In this document: piece after piece, positions 37,128-44,813 of the stretch
How the letters are laid out: each line of letters begins with the position of its first letter
Position numbering within the stretch: position 1 is the stretch's first letter
Source: a virus
IMG/VR virus record: IMGVR_UViG_3300032047_000012
Location: 1-60,695 of that record
Length of the DNA stretch: 60,695 bases
Reading direction: 5' to 3' (one strand)
Made by a program: the position numbers and the translations under genes
Notes under the pieces: generated by a model
Databases searched by the model: none
What the model saw: the letters and a program-made list of their open reading frames with translations, nothing else
Told to the model about the DNA's origin: nothing

Positions 37128-37135
37128 TTATTCTC

Positions 37136-37909
37136 CTATGGACACTCTGGTGTGTTCTTGAACTCGCACTTACTGCAAGATAATTTATTTTTTATGAATT
37201 TACCACTCTGAATATTATAGAGTGCTCTGTTTAACAGCTTCATTGCATTATCGACTTTTTTCGGACCACTTGTAACTCGAAAGATTTCCACTTGGTCTTT
37301 TTTAGCTGTTCGCTTAAGAAGTCCGAAGTGAGTTTCAATGTCTTCCATCGGAACATTATGTTTCCGAGAGTAGTAATGCTTATAATAGGTAAGTTGGTAA
37401 GTCGTCATTGGATCAGACTTACGTTGCATATTCCAGCCCCAAGAGCAAGTCTTCCAGTCAATGACGTGGAACTTGCCGTCAGGTGTCTTTATCACAAGGT
37501 CAATAAAACCCTTGAAGTTATAGTCCTCGAATCCCTCGATGGACTCATAGATGTCTTCTTCTGTTGAGACAAGTTCAAACTCACCGAAGTGTTCACGGAG
37601 AGCAGGGATAGCAACCGTTGATAGGCGTTTACCTTGTTCTCTCATGTCCGAAATGTCTTTGGCTTTAAAAGTTGAGCGAACCTCTTCTGGAAGGGATTGC
37701 AACTCTTTTAGAAAAGCAAGTTCGAACATCTCTGGCTCGTTTGTTATCGAGTCGTCTTCAATGCGCTTTTCACAAACCTCGTGAAGGGCTGTTCCAAAAG
37801 CTGTGTAGTGGTTGCCCACGAACTTCTTTATCTTATCAACATAAGTTATCTTATAATAATAAGGGCATTGATTCCAATTCTTTAAAGCAGAAAATGAAAC
37901 GTGTTGCAT
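37136..37909 (-). CDS. PD-(D/E)XK nuclease with probable Fe-S cluster (Cas4/RecB type)
   Basis: 257 aa. Motifs: an early YSALKNWNQCPYYYK-like segment with C15, a histidine in FGTALHEVCEK, then GFIDLVIKTPDGKFHVIDWKT that supplies the D...D-x-K catalytic residues. Three cysteines at the end (C245, C248, C256 in SCSKCEFKNTPECP) with C15 form the four-cysteine pattern of the iron-sulfur RecB/Cas4/AddB nucleases. Likely a 5'-3' or single-strand DNA exonuclease in recombination or host DNA breakdown. It has its own sigma-70-like promoter 28 nt upstream (37937-37965). Confidence 0.85.
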   Translation of the reverse strand: MQHVSFSALKNWNQCPYYYKITYVDKIKKFVGNHYTAFGTALHEVCEKRIEDDSITNEPEMFELAFLKELQSLPEEVRSTFKAKDISDMREQGKRLSTVAIPALREHFGEFELVSTEEDIYESIEGFEDYNFKGFIDLVIKTPDGKFHVIDWKTCSWGWNMQRKSDPMTTYQLTYYKHYYSRKHNVPMEDIETHFGLLKRTAKKDQVEIFRVTSGPKKVDNAMKLLNRALYNIQSGKFIKNKLSCSKCEFKNTPECP

Positions 37910-37936
37910 ATAAACCTCTATCCTTTGTTACAACTT

Positions 37937-37965
37937 ATTATGACATAAAAAGTAGGTTTAGTCAA
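37937..37965 (-). promoter_or_regulatory. Sigma-70-like promoter for the PD-(D/E)XK nuclease operon
   Basis: Minus strand: TTGACT (37960-37965), 17 nt, CATAAT (37937-37942). The 70-nt gap downstream of the basic-tail gene otherwise holds nothing; the AGAGG ribosome site follows at the nuclease start. Confidence 0.7.
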
Positions 37966-37979
37966 GCACTTTGTTCATT

Positions 37980-38399
37980 TTAGTTATTATTGGTGGGGTT
38001 TTTCTTGGCTCGTGGTTTTCTAGTTCTTGTAGAAGGTTTACGAGTTCTAGTGGTTTTTGGCTTTGGATCAGTAACCTCTGCTGGTGCTGGTTCTGGGTCT
38101 GAACCTGCGTGGCTTAAAGTTAAATCTTCTTGTTTTAATTCTTCTGGTTTGAAATTCTTTATTGCTTCTTCTCTTAATGATTTTTTTTCTATGATTCCGT
38201 CGCCGATATCAAAAACGAATAAAACCTTGCCCTCTGATATTGTATTTATTGCCTTCAGAGCGCCTACGTTAAATTTAAGAGAAATAAGACGTTTTCTAAC
38301 ATCATCTTCACCAATATCAACTCTCGCCTTTGAACTAGTATAAACAAATAATTTCTTTTTTACTTTTATTTCATCTATCTTTATATTAAATCTCTTCAT
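37980..38399 (-). CDS. Small protein with a basic, histone-like tail, 139 aa
   Basis: The first ~95 residues form a compact alpha/beta region with no recognised family. The last ~40 are Pro/Lys/Arg/Thr-rich, with the repeat RTRKPSTRTRKPRAKK, like the tails of H1-like DNA-binding proteins. GGGAGAAG ribosome site, and the start overlaps the zincin gene end by 14 nt. A DNA- or RNA-binding role is plausible from the tail, but the domain in front is unknown. Confidence 0.6.
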   Translation of the reverse strand: MKRFNIKIDEIKVKKKLFVYTSSKARVDIGEDDVRKRLISLKFNVGALKAINTISEGKVLFVFDIGDGIIEKKSLREEAIKNFKPEELKQEDLTLSHAGSDPEPAPAEVTDPKPKTTRTRKPSTRTRKPRAKKNPTNNN

Positions 38400-39081
38400 C
38401 TTCTTCTCCCTGGGTTGATATTTGTCTCAACTTAATAAATAGCTCTGGACTTATTTCTTTAATATAAGCCTCTTCTCCCTGGACGAAAAACATTTCAAAA
38501 GCCGTTGCGAAATATTCAGATACAGATACAGACGCATAAGGTGTAATAAATAAACCTTTTGTGAAATTAGTTAATTTCTCATATCCGACCTCATAATGTA
38601 AGAACTCATCAAAAGCTTTAGAATATTCTGATTCATATTTTAACCTATTTGGTACGTTTATGTCATGAGCAGATAGTAAATCAATAAATCTCTTTTTCTT
38701 CGCCAAATATTCTAGTTCGATTTTTGTATCCGCATATAAATCATAATCATACATTTTTTCTACGGCATGGGCTACTTCGTGAATAATGTCTTCAAAGAGT
38801 TGCTCGTCAGAAGGCTGTTCATTTGTAACATAAATGCCGCCGTCTAAAAATGCTGCTCGAATACCTCTTTGTTCTAGTTCTTTGAATTTACCTACCATAA
38901 TAGTCTCTACTTCATAAAATAAATGAGGAGGTATTGTGTCTTCAATTTCCATTATTACATTAGTGATATCTATTTCTGCTGGAACAGGATCTTTAACGAA
39001 TATATTAATAGTTCCGAAAACTGTAAACTCTTTTCGTTCAGATAAATTTTTAGTGTGAGAATTTTTTATATATTTATTCAT
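38386..39081 (-). CDS. Zincin metallopeptidase-like protein, 231 aa
   Basis: The zinc-binding motif HEVAH is at residues 101-105 in the helix EDIIHEVAHAVEKM, with a candidate third ligand glutamate in the later helix SVSEYFATAFEMFF (about residue 195). This is the HExxH...E layout of gluzincin-type peptidases. No signal peptide, so it should act in the cytoplasm or virion. Its target is unknown; processing of virion proteins or a host target is possible. Followed by the basic-tail gene with a 14-nt overlap. Confidence 0.7.
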   Translation of the reverse strand: MNKYIKNSHTKNLSERKEFTVFGTINIFVKDPVPAEIDITNVIMEIEDTIPPHLFYEVETIMVGKFKELEQRGIRAAFLDGGIYVTNEQPSDEQLFEDIIHEVAHAVEKMYDYDLYADTKIELEYLAKKKRFIDLLSAHDINVPNRLKYESEYSKAFDEFLHYEVGYEKLTNFTKGLFITPYASVSVSEYFATAFEMFFVQGEEAYIKEISPELFIKLRQISTQGEEDEEI

Positions 39082-39112
39082 TTATATATTTTACCACCAA
39101 TGACTGATTATG

Positions 39113-40450
39113 TTAAAGAATCTTGGAGCCGAGTGTTGCGATGGCAGAGCGTTCGCCCTTCTTAAGAGTTATGTGCCCTGTTATCTCGTGCTCTTTCATT
39201 TTCTCAACAGCATAAGTCAAGCCGTTGGTTCTCTCGTCGATATAGATGTTATCTATTTGCTCGACGTCGCCTGTAAGAACAAGCTTTGTGCCTTCACCTA
39301 CACGAGTTACAATAGTTTTGAGTTCGTGTTTTGTAAGGTTCTGGGCTTCGTCAATAATAATGAAAGCATTAGAGATAGAGCGCCCACGAATGTAGGTAAG
39401 TGCCTCTACTTCAATCTTTCCCATTTCCATATATTCTTGTAGAGTAACAGAATCGTCAACCATTAGGAATTTTAGATTATCCTGAATAGGTTTCAGCCAA
39501 GGCTCCATCTTCTCTTCCATTGTTCCTGGTAAGAATCCGATGTCTTTTCCAAGAGGTTCTACTGGGCGAGAAACAACAAGTCTTGTGTAGATAGATTTTT
39601 GAGTACTCATTGGGTGGTCGTCAAGCGTCTGTTGTAAACCTGCTGCGATAGCACACAAAGTTTTACCAGAACCAGCCTTTCCAACAAGAGACACAAGAGA
39701 GATAGAAGGGTCCATTAGAAGCTCAAGAGCATAGGTCTGCTCCTTGTTTCGTGGTCCAATGCCCCAAACCTTGCGTTTGTTTGGAATTTTTAAAAGTGGC
39801 GTGTTATAATTCTTAAAACGAGCGAGTGCTGACTTCTTTTCGTTTATTTCGGAAGTCATTACAAGGAACTCATTTCCGTTTAATTCTTCTTCACCTTCTT
39901 CGGGCATAGGAGCATAAATGTCGTCGCCTGCATAGAATTTATCTATCTCTCTGTCTTTCATAACGAGGTCTCTATAGCCAGCGTAGATTTCGTCAAGAGA
40001 CTCTATGACCTGGCTTGCTTGGTAGTCGTCTGTTAGAAGACCAATAGAATCACATTTTACTCTCAAATTGATATCCCGAGAAACAAGAGTTACTTTGCAT
40101 TCAGGATTTTCTTCTTTTACAGTAAGTGCTGTGGCGATAATTTGATTGTCTGGGTCATTTTTATCCCAGTCAATAGGAAGTAATTCTGGATTGTAACCTC
40201 TTGCTGTTACGATACCATAGCCCTCGCCCATCTCTACACCTTCGTGAAGAGAGCCGAGTTGTCTTAGTTCGTCAAGGGTTCTGATAATACTTCTTGCATT
40301 TGAGCCAACTGAATCTTGGCGTTTCTTGTGTTTATCGATTTCTTCCAAAACTTTGAACGGGATAATAATATCATTATCCTCAAAAGCTCTCAGCGATGAA
40401 AAGTCTGTCAAATAAACACTGGTGTCAATAACATAAATTTTCTTTGTCAT
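39113..40450 (-). CDS. phoH: PIN-PhoH fusion ATPase, 445 aa
   Basis: The start is the ATG at 40448-40450 (MTKKIYVIDTSVYL), which has AGAAAGGAAC upstream; an in-frame start 11 codons earlier lacks this. Residues 1-140 are a PIN nuclease-like domain, with D9 and later acidic residues. Residues about 240-445 are the PhoH ATPase: Walker A GKAGSGKT near 255-263, Walker B FIIIDEAQN near 368, then TGDVEQID. This two-domain form is common in bacteria and phages and suggests an RNA helicase/nuclease. phoH is frequent in marine phages, but phosphate regulation is not shown here. Confidence 0.88.
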   Translation of the reverse strand: MTKKIYVIDTSVYLTDFSSLRAFEDNDIIIPFKVLEEIDKHKKRQDSVGSNARSIIRTLDELRQLGSLHEGVEMGEGYGIVTARGYNPELLPIDWDKNDPDNQIIATALTVKEENPECKVTLVSRDINLRVKCDSIGLLTDDYQASQVIESLDEIYAGYRDLVMKDREIDKFYAGDDIYAPMPEEGEEELNGNEFLVMTSEINEKKSALARFKNYNTPLLKIPNKRKVWGIGPRNKEQTYALELLMDPSISLVSLVGKAGSGKTLCAIAAGLQQTLDDHPMSTQKSIYTRLVVSRPVEPLGKDIGFLPGTMEEKMEPWLKPIQDNLKFLMVDDSVTLQEYMEMGKIEVEALTYIRGRSISNAFIIIDEAQNLTKHELKTIVTRVGEGTKLVLTGDVEQIDNIYIDERTNGLTYAVEKMKEHEITGHITLKKGERSAIATLGSKIL

Positions 40451-40536
40451 AAAGTGTTCCTTTCTTACCAATAAATAGGTCAAGTTCTTTTTTATTCTTT
40501 TTCTTCTATTTACTTATAGAGCCCATAAGGAGACCA
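40451..40536 (+). promoter_or_regulatory. Divergent intergenic region between phoH and the lipoprotein protease
   Basis: This is the only place where transcription diverges. On the plus strand TTACTTATAG (40510-40519) lies 7 nt before the AAGGAG ribosome site (527-532) of the protease gene; on the minus strand CTATTTATTG (40469-40480 region) precedes phoH. Both fit the promoter-like motif seen elsewhere, each on the coding strand of the gene it precedes, which argues that the motif is directional and functional. Confidence 0.45.
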
Positions 40537-41436
40537 ATGGCTATGATAAATAGAATTTTTCTTATTCTACTTCTTGGACTTATCGCTGGCTGCACCCACC
40601 AAGTAAAGAATCCTGTTGACATTAAAAAATCATTTGTAATGGTTCACAAGGAAGTTGAGGTGCAAGTTTGTGGTGAAAACGAAGAAAGTAAAACTAATGA
40701 ATGCAAGACCTTGATGAATATGAACTCTTCTGGTTCAGGTGCGATTGTCTGGAATGAATACAGTCTAGGCAACCCTCCTAGAACCCTTGTCCTCACAGCA
40801 GACCACGTTTGTGAAGACCCTGAGATGGAATTCAGTAATTTTGACCCGAGAATGATGATTCATATTAGAGAGAATTTAAAGTTTAAAAAAGAAGTAAAAC
40901 TTATTGCTAATTCCAAGATGTCTGTCACGACCGCTGATGGCAAGACCTATAAGGTAAAGAAACACCCCTGGGTAAGAAATGTTTCAGCGGACACTTGCAT
41001 TGTAGAATCCTCTATAGATAAACCTTCTTTACTTATCGGAAGTAAATTAGGGTTTGGTCAAAAGCTCTTGAATGTTGCTGCACCGAAGGGCATCTTTCAC
41101 CCAAACCAGAGTGGTGGTGGTGTTTACTACACAGATGGAATGTATAATGGTGAATTTATTATGGCACATGAAGGTGGAGGTAGGATTTTTGCAATGTTCT
41201 CTATTATAGCTGCACCTGGTTCAAGTGGCTCACCAGTCGTAAATACAAACGGAGAGATTGTAGGAATGATTCACTCTATTGACTCTCGCTATTGCTCTCC
41301 ACTTACTGGTCAATGTAATAGCCCTGTTAGCTATGGCGCTACATTAGAGCAAATTCGACACACTCTTCTAGAAGCTCTTTCCGCTATAAAGCGAGGTGAG
41401 TCTATCAAGTTTGATTATAAGAAAGTAAGTCAATAA
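40537..41436 (+). CDS. Exported lipoprotein trypsin-like serine protease, 299 aa
   Basis: The only clear plus-strand gene. N-terminal signal MAMINRIFLILLLGLIAGC has a lipobox (IAGC), so the mature enzyme should be lipid-anchored at C19 in the periplasm or outer membrane. Chymotrypsin/trypsin-fold motifs: LTADHVC with catalytic H90 (variant of TAAHC), D152 in SADTCIVE, and S230 in GSSGSP, plus paired cysteines. Strong AAGGAG site. The 3' end overlaps the convergent HNH gene by 7 nt. Likely made late or early to act on an envelope target, for example receptor or exclusion. Substrate unknown. Confidence 0.82.
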   Translation: MAMINRIFLILLLGLIAGCTHQVKNPVDIKKSFVMVHKEVEVQVCGENEESKTNECKTLMNMNSSGSGAIVWNEYSLGNPPRTLVLTADHVCEDPEMEFSNFDPRMMIHIRENLKFKKEVKLIANSKMSVTTADGKTYKVKKHPWVRNVSADTCIVESSIDKPSLLIGSKLGFGQKLLNVAAPKGIFHPNQSGGGVYYTDGMYNGEFIMAHEGGGRIFAMFSIIAAPGSSGSPVVNTNGEIVGMIHSIDSRYCSPLTGQCNSPVSYGATLEQIRHTLLEALSAIKRGESIKFDYKKVSQ

Positions 41437-41945
41437 GCATAAGGGTCTAAATAAATCTTCCAAGCCTTATCGACATTATCAACTAAATTAAAAAACATTT
41501 TTGGTGAAGGCTGCGTTGGCGGGTTTGTAGGAAACATTCCTGCATCTCTCGGTAGTTTATTTGCCTTCTTTTGATTACATCTCTTGCAAGCAGCTACGAT
41601 GTTCTCCCAAGTCTTTGGACCGCCTGCTGACTTTGGAGTAACGTGGTCTATTGTAAGATTAGCTTTTGTGAATCGCTTGTTGCAATATTGGCAGGTGTAG
41701 TTATCTCTTATAAAAAGATTTTTTCTTGTGACCTTTAAGCTAACTCTCGCTTTCTTTACATAACGTGAAATAACAATGACGGAGGGAACTTGAAATTTCT
41801 CTGTGGCTGAATGGGCATAGACGCCTTCTTTATATTCAACAACAGAAGCTCTGTCGTTCATAACCATTGTGATTGCTTCAGTCCAACAGATGACCTGGAT
41901 TGGTCTATAAGAACTGTCTAATTTTAAAACTTTCCAATTCTTCAA
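41430..41945 (-). CDS. HNH endonuclease-like protein, 171 aa
   Basis: Residues about 75-130 form an HNH domain with structural zinc: C85-x2-C88 in NYTCQYCNKR, then LTIDHVTPKSAGGP with catalytic H101, N115 in WENIVAACKRC, and C120/C123. The N-terminal ~70 residues form an extra domain with a DSSYRPIQVICW segment that is common in the bacterial HNH family of this size. It could be a homing-type or restriction-like nuclease, or act in DNA packaging. GGGAGAG ribosome site. It converges with the protease gene. Confidence 0.8.
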   Translation of the reverse strand: MKNWKVLKLDSSYRPIQVICWTEAITMVMNDRASVVEYKEGVYAHSATEKFQVPSVIVISRYVKKARVSLKVTRKNLFIRDNYTCQYCNKRFTKANLTIDHVTPKSAGGPKTWENIVAACKRCNQKKANKLPRDAGMFPTNPPTQPSPKMFFNLVDNVDKAWKIYLDPYAY

Positions 41946-41953
41946 AACTCTCC

Positions 41954-43057
41954 CTAAGAATAGTCTGTCTGAATTACCTCTTCTAGCAACTCAATGTAAC
42001 CATCTACATTCTTTTTATTGTTTGGGTTATATCTCCACATCATCTCTTCGTTCTTTGGACGTTCTTCCAAATAACGCTTTGGGTGCTCATTGATAGCTTC
42101 TTTAAGAGCCTCTGCTCCCTTGTCTACGTCAAAGTCTGGATAATAATAACCATGCTCCTCGAATGTAGGACTATTGTGAACAAAAGGAAGGTTAAGAAAC
42201 ATTGCCTCAAGCTGAAGGTAATTCAGTTCATTGCACCACTGGTGTGAAACAATTGTTCCAGCATAACCTTTGTGTAACAAGAAATTTAAAGCCCACCTTC
42301 CTTCAAAAGACATCTTACCATCCTTTACAAGATCAAACTTTTGACAGAATCTAACAAAGTTATTTTTTTCTTTTAATCTTGAAGCACCTACATTGTAAAC
42401 CTGTTCAACCATATCCTTGTCTTCATTATATAATTTCTCTGAAATTAACATTGGAATAACACAAGTCTTTACAATATAAAGGTTCGATTCTAGAATAGCT
42501 ACATTTTTAAGATTAACGTGGTCTCCGAAATAAGGGTTGTATCCTGCTCTCATATAAGATTGGACTATAACCTCTGGAGACCAAATATAAGGTGCTATAC
42601 TAACAGGTGCCTTTGACATTGCTGATAAAGCACTAGCAGTTCTTTCAAAGTGAGGTGAGGTCCAATAGAAATCAACATCAGGTAAAGTAAAGCCGTCTTC
42701 ACCTGGACCACCATAAATCATAGTGCCCATATCAATAAGAACTTTATTTCCATACTCACAAGAGCCAACTTTGCCTCCGTGACCTCTGAGAATCATTCTA
42801 CAAGTTTCCGTCAAAGAATTGGCACACTGAAGAATTACTTTATATTCTAAAATAGAAACAGTATCTAGTTTTTCAACTGGGACACCTAGTAGATGCTTTC
42901 CATAATGGTTTTCAGACTCTGAAACTAGGTGAATATCATAACCAACATTTTTAAGAAGACGATAAAGAAACCAAACATTTTGTTTCAGTCCATTACCAAA
43001 TAGATTTTCATCAGATTGAGCAGTTATCCCAATCTTTACATTTTTACTTATTTCCAA
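41954..43057 (-). CDS. DUF2827-like glycosyltransferase, 367 aa
   Basis: The N-terminus KIGITAQSDENLFGNGLKQN followed by VWFLYRLLKNVGYDIHLVSE fits the DUF2827 group of GT-B-like glycosyltransferases. Near the C-terminus SHQWCNELNYLQLEAMFLNL is the donor-side segment with a glutamate, then LPFVHNSPTFEEHGYYYPDF. Third glycosyltransferase-type gene of the window. A CTATTTAG motif and GAGGG ribosome site lie upstream. Acceptor unknown. The family call is from memory of the pattern. Confidence 0.65.
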   Translation of the reverse strand: MEISKNVKIGITAQSDENLFGNGLKQNVWFLYRLLKNVGYDIHLVSESENHYGKHLLGVPVEKLDTVSILEYKVILQCANSLTETCRMILRGHGGKVGSCEYGNKVLIDMGTMIYGGPGEDGFTLPDVDFYWTSPHFERTASALSAMSKAPVSIAPYIWSPEVIVQSYMRAGYNPYFGDHVNLKNVAILESNLYIVKTCVIPMLISEKLYNEDKDMVEQVYNVGASRLKEKNNFVRFCQKFDLVKDGKMSFEGRWALNFLLHKGYAGTIVSHQWCNELNYLQLEAMFLNLPFVHNSPTFEEHGYYYPDFDVDKGAEALKEAINEHPKRYLEERPKNEEMMWRYNPNNKKNVDGYIELLEEVIQTDYS

Positions 43058-43249
43058 TTTATTACCCTCACAACTTATACTAAATAGGGAAGGGAAGTAG
43101 AAATGGACTTATCCATTGAGGAAGGAAACATATTTTATAGACTTATTTACTCAGACTCAGACTTGAGCTTTTCTTATTTTCTATTCTAATGTTTTTATGA
43201 TATGATTATATAAGTAACTAATATAATATATATGCGAAAATAAGTCCTG
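43058..43249. other. AT-rich intergenic gap of about 190 nt
   Basis: No convincing gene. On the minus strand it carries a TATAAT hexamer in a very AT-rich stretch around 43195-43225 without a good -35 box, and a CTATTTAG motif near 43079-43088. A small hairpin ATGGA-CTTA-TCCAT occurs at 43103-43116. A 28-codon plus-strand frame lies here (43103 onward) and a 13-codon minus-strand frame starts in the same hairpin; neither is supported. Probably the promoter and leader of the DUF2827-like gene. Confidence 0.4.
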
Positions 43250-43591
43250 TTAAGGTTTATTTATAAAATAATGAAAAACGTTGTATTTACGGAGACTTGC
43301 CTTGAGGCTAGAATATGAGATTCCAAGGAATCTTGCAGCGTCCCTACGGGTGTTGGCTCCAGAAATGGCTGCTTTTAGACAAGCGTCTTTAACAATATAA
43401 TGTAAATTATTCCAGATTGGTATTCCGTAAAGTTTGCCGTCGGCTTCTTTTGTGGCGAGTTCGAGCTTCAAAGCAATGACCTCCTCAAGAGTCAAGTTGG
43501 ATAACTGAATCTCAAAAAGGTCATTTGTTTTGTTTTCTTCTTTTAGTTTCTTTGAAACTGAATAGGATTTTCGTGGGATGGGGTTATGCAA
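43250..43591 (-). CDS. Fis-like helix-turn-helix regulator, 113 aa
   Basis: The frame opens with TTG (43589-43591) and no ATG is available, so a TTG start is used. The C-terminal half is a Fis/NtrC-type HTH: IVKDACLKAAISGANTRRDA then ARFLGISYSSLKASLRKYN, in which RDAARFLGIS-SYSSLKASL are the two HTH helices. It could bind phage promoters or DNA at late times. Located 12 nt after the 128-aa gene; ribosome site weak, so coupling is likely. Confidence 0.65.
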   Translation of the reverse strand: MHNPIPRKSYSVSKKLKEENKTNDLFEIQLSNLTLEEVIALKLELATKEADGKLYGIPIWNNLHYIVKDACLKAAISGANTRRDAARFLGISYSSLKASLRKYNVFHYFINKP

Positions 43592-43602
43592 CTAAAACTC
43601 GA

Positions 43603-43989
43603 CTAGTCGTCATCAACTAATGGATCTCTAACTGGGTCAGCAACGAGTTCGTCGCCATCATCGAGTGCATCGCCATCTGTATTTGCATTTAATGGCTCTG
43701 TACCTTGTGCTTCTTCAGTTTGACCAACGCCCTGTAGAATGTTACCAGCAGCAACGCCGTCTGTAAGTTCAGCCTTGATTGCTTCTTTACGACCTGCGTC
43801 GTCTGTTGCCAAGTGGTCTTGATCTGGGTCGATAATCCAAGTAAGTAAGTCGGCATCATCGATTGTACCAGCAGCAACACCTGCTTTGAGTGCCGCAATT
43901 GCAGCAGCATCTGTTGCGTAAGTACCAGCAGCAACATCAAGTTTTAGTTTCTGCTTAATACCTTTTTTAATTCTTCTTTGTTTTGACAT
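43603..43989 (-). CDS. Acidic repeat protein with Ca-binding-like motif, 128 aa
   Basis: A basic N-terminus (MSKQRRIKKGIKQKLKLD) is followed by Ala/Gly/Asp-rich sequence in which a short unit (AAG(T/N)-x-x-x-A or GVAAG) recurs three or four times. The C-terminus has NTDGDALDDGDELVADP, very like the Asp-rich loops of thrombospondin type 3 or dockerin-like calcium sites. GGAGG ribosome site and two tandem CTATTTA(C/T) motifs upstream. Possibly a small virion decoration protein or secreted adhesin; function unknown. Confidence 0.6.
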   Translation of the reverse strand: MSKQRRIKKGIKQKLKLDVAAGTYATDAAAIAALKAGVAAGTIDDADLLTWIIDPDQDHLATDDAGRKEAIKAELTDGVAAGNILQGVGQTEEAQGTEPLNANTDGDALDDGDELVADPVRDPLVDDD

Positions 43990-44004
43990 TTAAATGTCCT
44001 CCAT

Positions 44005-44033
44005 ATTCATAAATAGTTATCTGTAAATAGTCA
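44005..44033 (-). promoter_or_regulatory. Tandem late-promoter-like motifs
   Basis: On the minus strand ACTATTTACA and ACTATTTATG are 14 nt apart (44022-44031 and 44008-44017), just upstream of the GGAGG site of the 128-aa gene. This is the only doubled case of the motif in the window. Confidence 0.4.
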
Positions 44034-44048
44034 TAAGAAACGAAAAAG

Positions 44049-44804
44049 TTATAGTTCTAGTTCTTCTTCGTCACTTTCTTCTTCGCCATCCTTTTCTTCT
44101 TCATATTCTGGCGTAGTTGGTTCTACCAAAGTTGCACTCAACTCATCCTCAAACTTATCAAAATAAAGTTTGATATTTGTAAGTAAATATTCCTCAAATA
44201 AGTCTTGGTCTTCCTCATTACTAAGAAGAGCATAAGCATCAGTTATTTGTGTCTCAACCTTATCAAATGTAGTTGAGGCAAAATTAGCACCTGTTCTATC
44301 TTCGTCAGCGATGTCTTGGAAATTGCTTTCTTCTTCTGGTTCTTCTTTATCTTCGATATCAATAAAAGCATCATCGTCTTCTGGCTTATCGCCTCCAATC
44401 TCAACTTCAATTTCGTTGATATCGTCAATCTCATCAACGCTAATAAATTTATCTTCACCAGCAGCGGAAGTAACTGTTATTGGAGCCAAAGAATTTTTAA
44501 CAGCAGCAACGATATGTGCAGAGAAAGACTTTCGCTGATCACTATCAGTTGTAAGCATCTTGTAATCAGTCTCGATAACAGGAATAATCTTTTTCAAGAG
44601 ATCTTCAAGTACATTGATACCAGTAGAGCGATGTTGAGCTTTTTCCGCTGGGGCTTCTTTAAGGAGCTTTCTAACAATAGAACGAATCTCATACTCTTCC
44701 CAAATTTGCGGCTTCACTTTATTCTTCGCACGAACCTTGATGGCTCTTTTTACGAAATCACGAAGTCTAATCTCTTCGATAAGTTGTTGTCTGTCTAAAT
44801 ACAT
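44049..44804 (-). CDS. Highly acidic protein with shared N-terminal helix motif, 251 aa
   Basis: The N-terminus is basic and helical (QQLIEEIRLRDFVKRAIKVR, then YEIRSIVRKLLKEA), matching the IR-x-I-V-x-x-x-L-K-E helix found in other proteins of this window. The C-terminal half is extremely acidic (Glu/Asp runs near the end). Such proteins can be scaffold or internal head proteins; T4 internal proteins also carry an N-terminal targeting helix. No enzyme motif. It precedes the 128-aa gene and follows the 988-aa enzyme by 9 nt. Confidence 0.55.
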   Translation of the reverse strand: MYLDRQQLIEEIRLRDFVKRAIKVRAKNKVKPQIWEEYEIRSIVRKLLKEAPAEKAQHRSTGINVLEDLLKKIIPVIETDYKMLTTDSDQRKSFSAHIVAAVKNSLAPITVTSAAGEDKFISVDEIDDINEIEVEIGGDKPEDDDAFIDIEDKEEPEEESNFQDIADEDRTGANFASTTFDKVETQITDAYALLSNEEDQDLFEEYLLTNIKLYFDKFEDELSATLVEPTTPEYEEEKDGEEESDEEELEL

Positions 44805-44813
44805 CTTTAATCC

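Noticed and set aside
43103-43189. 28-codon plus-strand frame in the gap before the DUF2827-like gene
   Set aside because: No ribosome site, no support from neighbours, and a hairpin spans its start.
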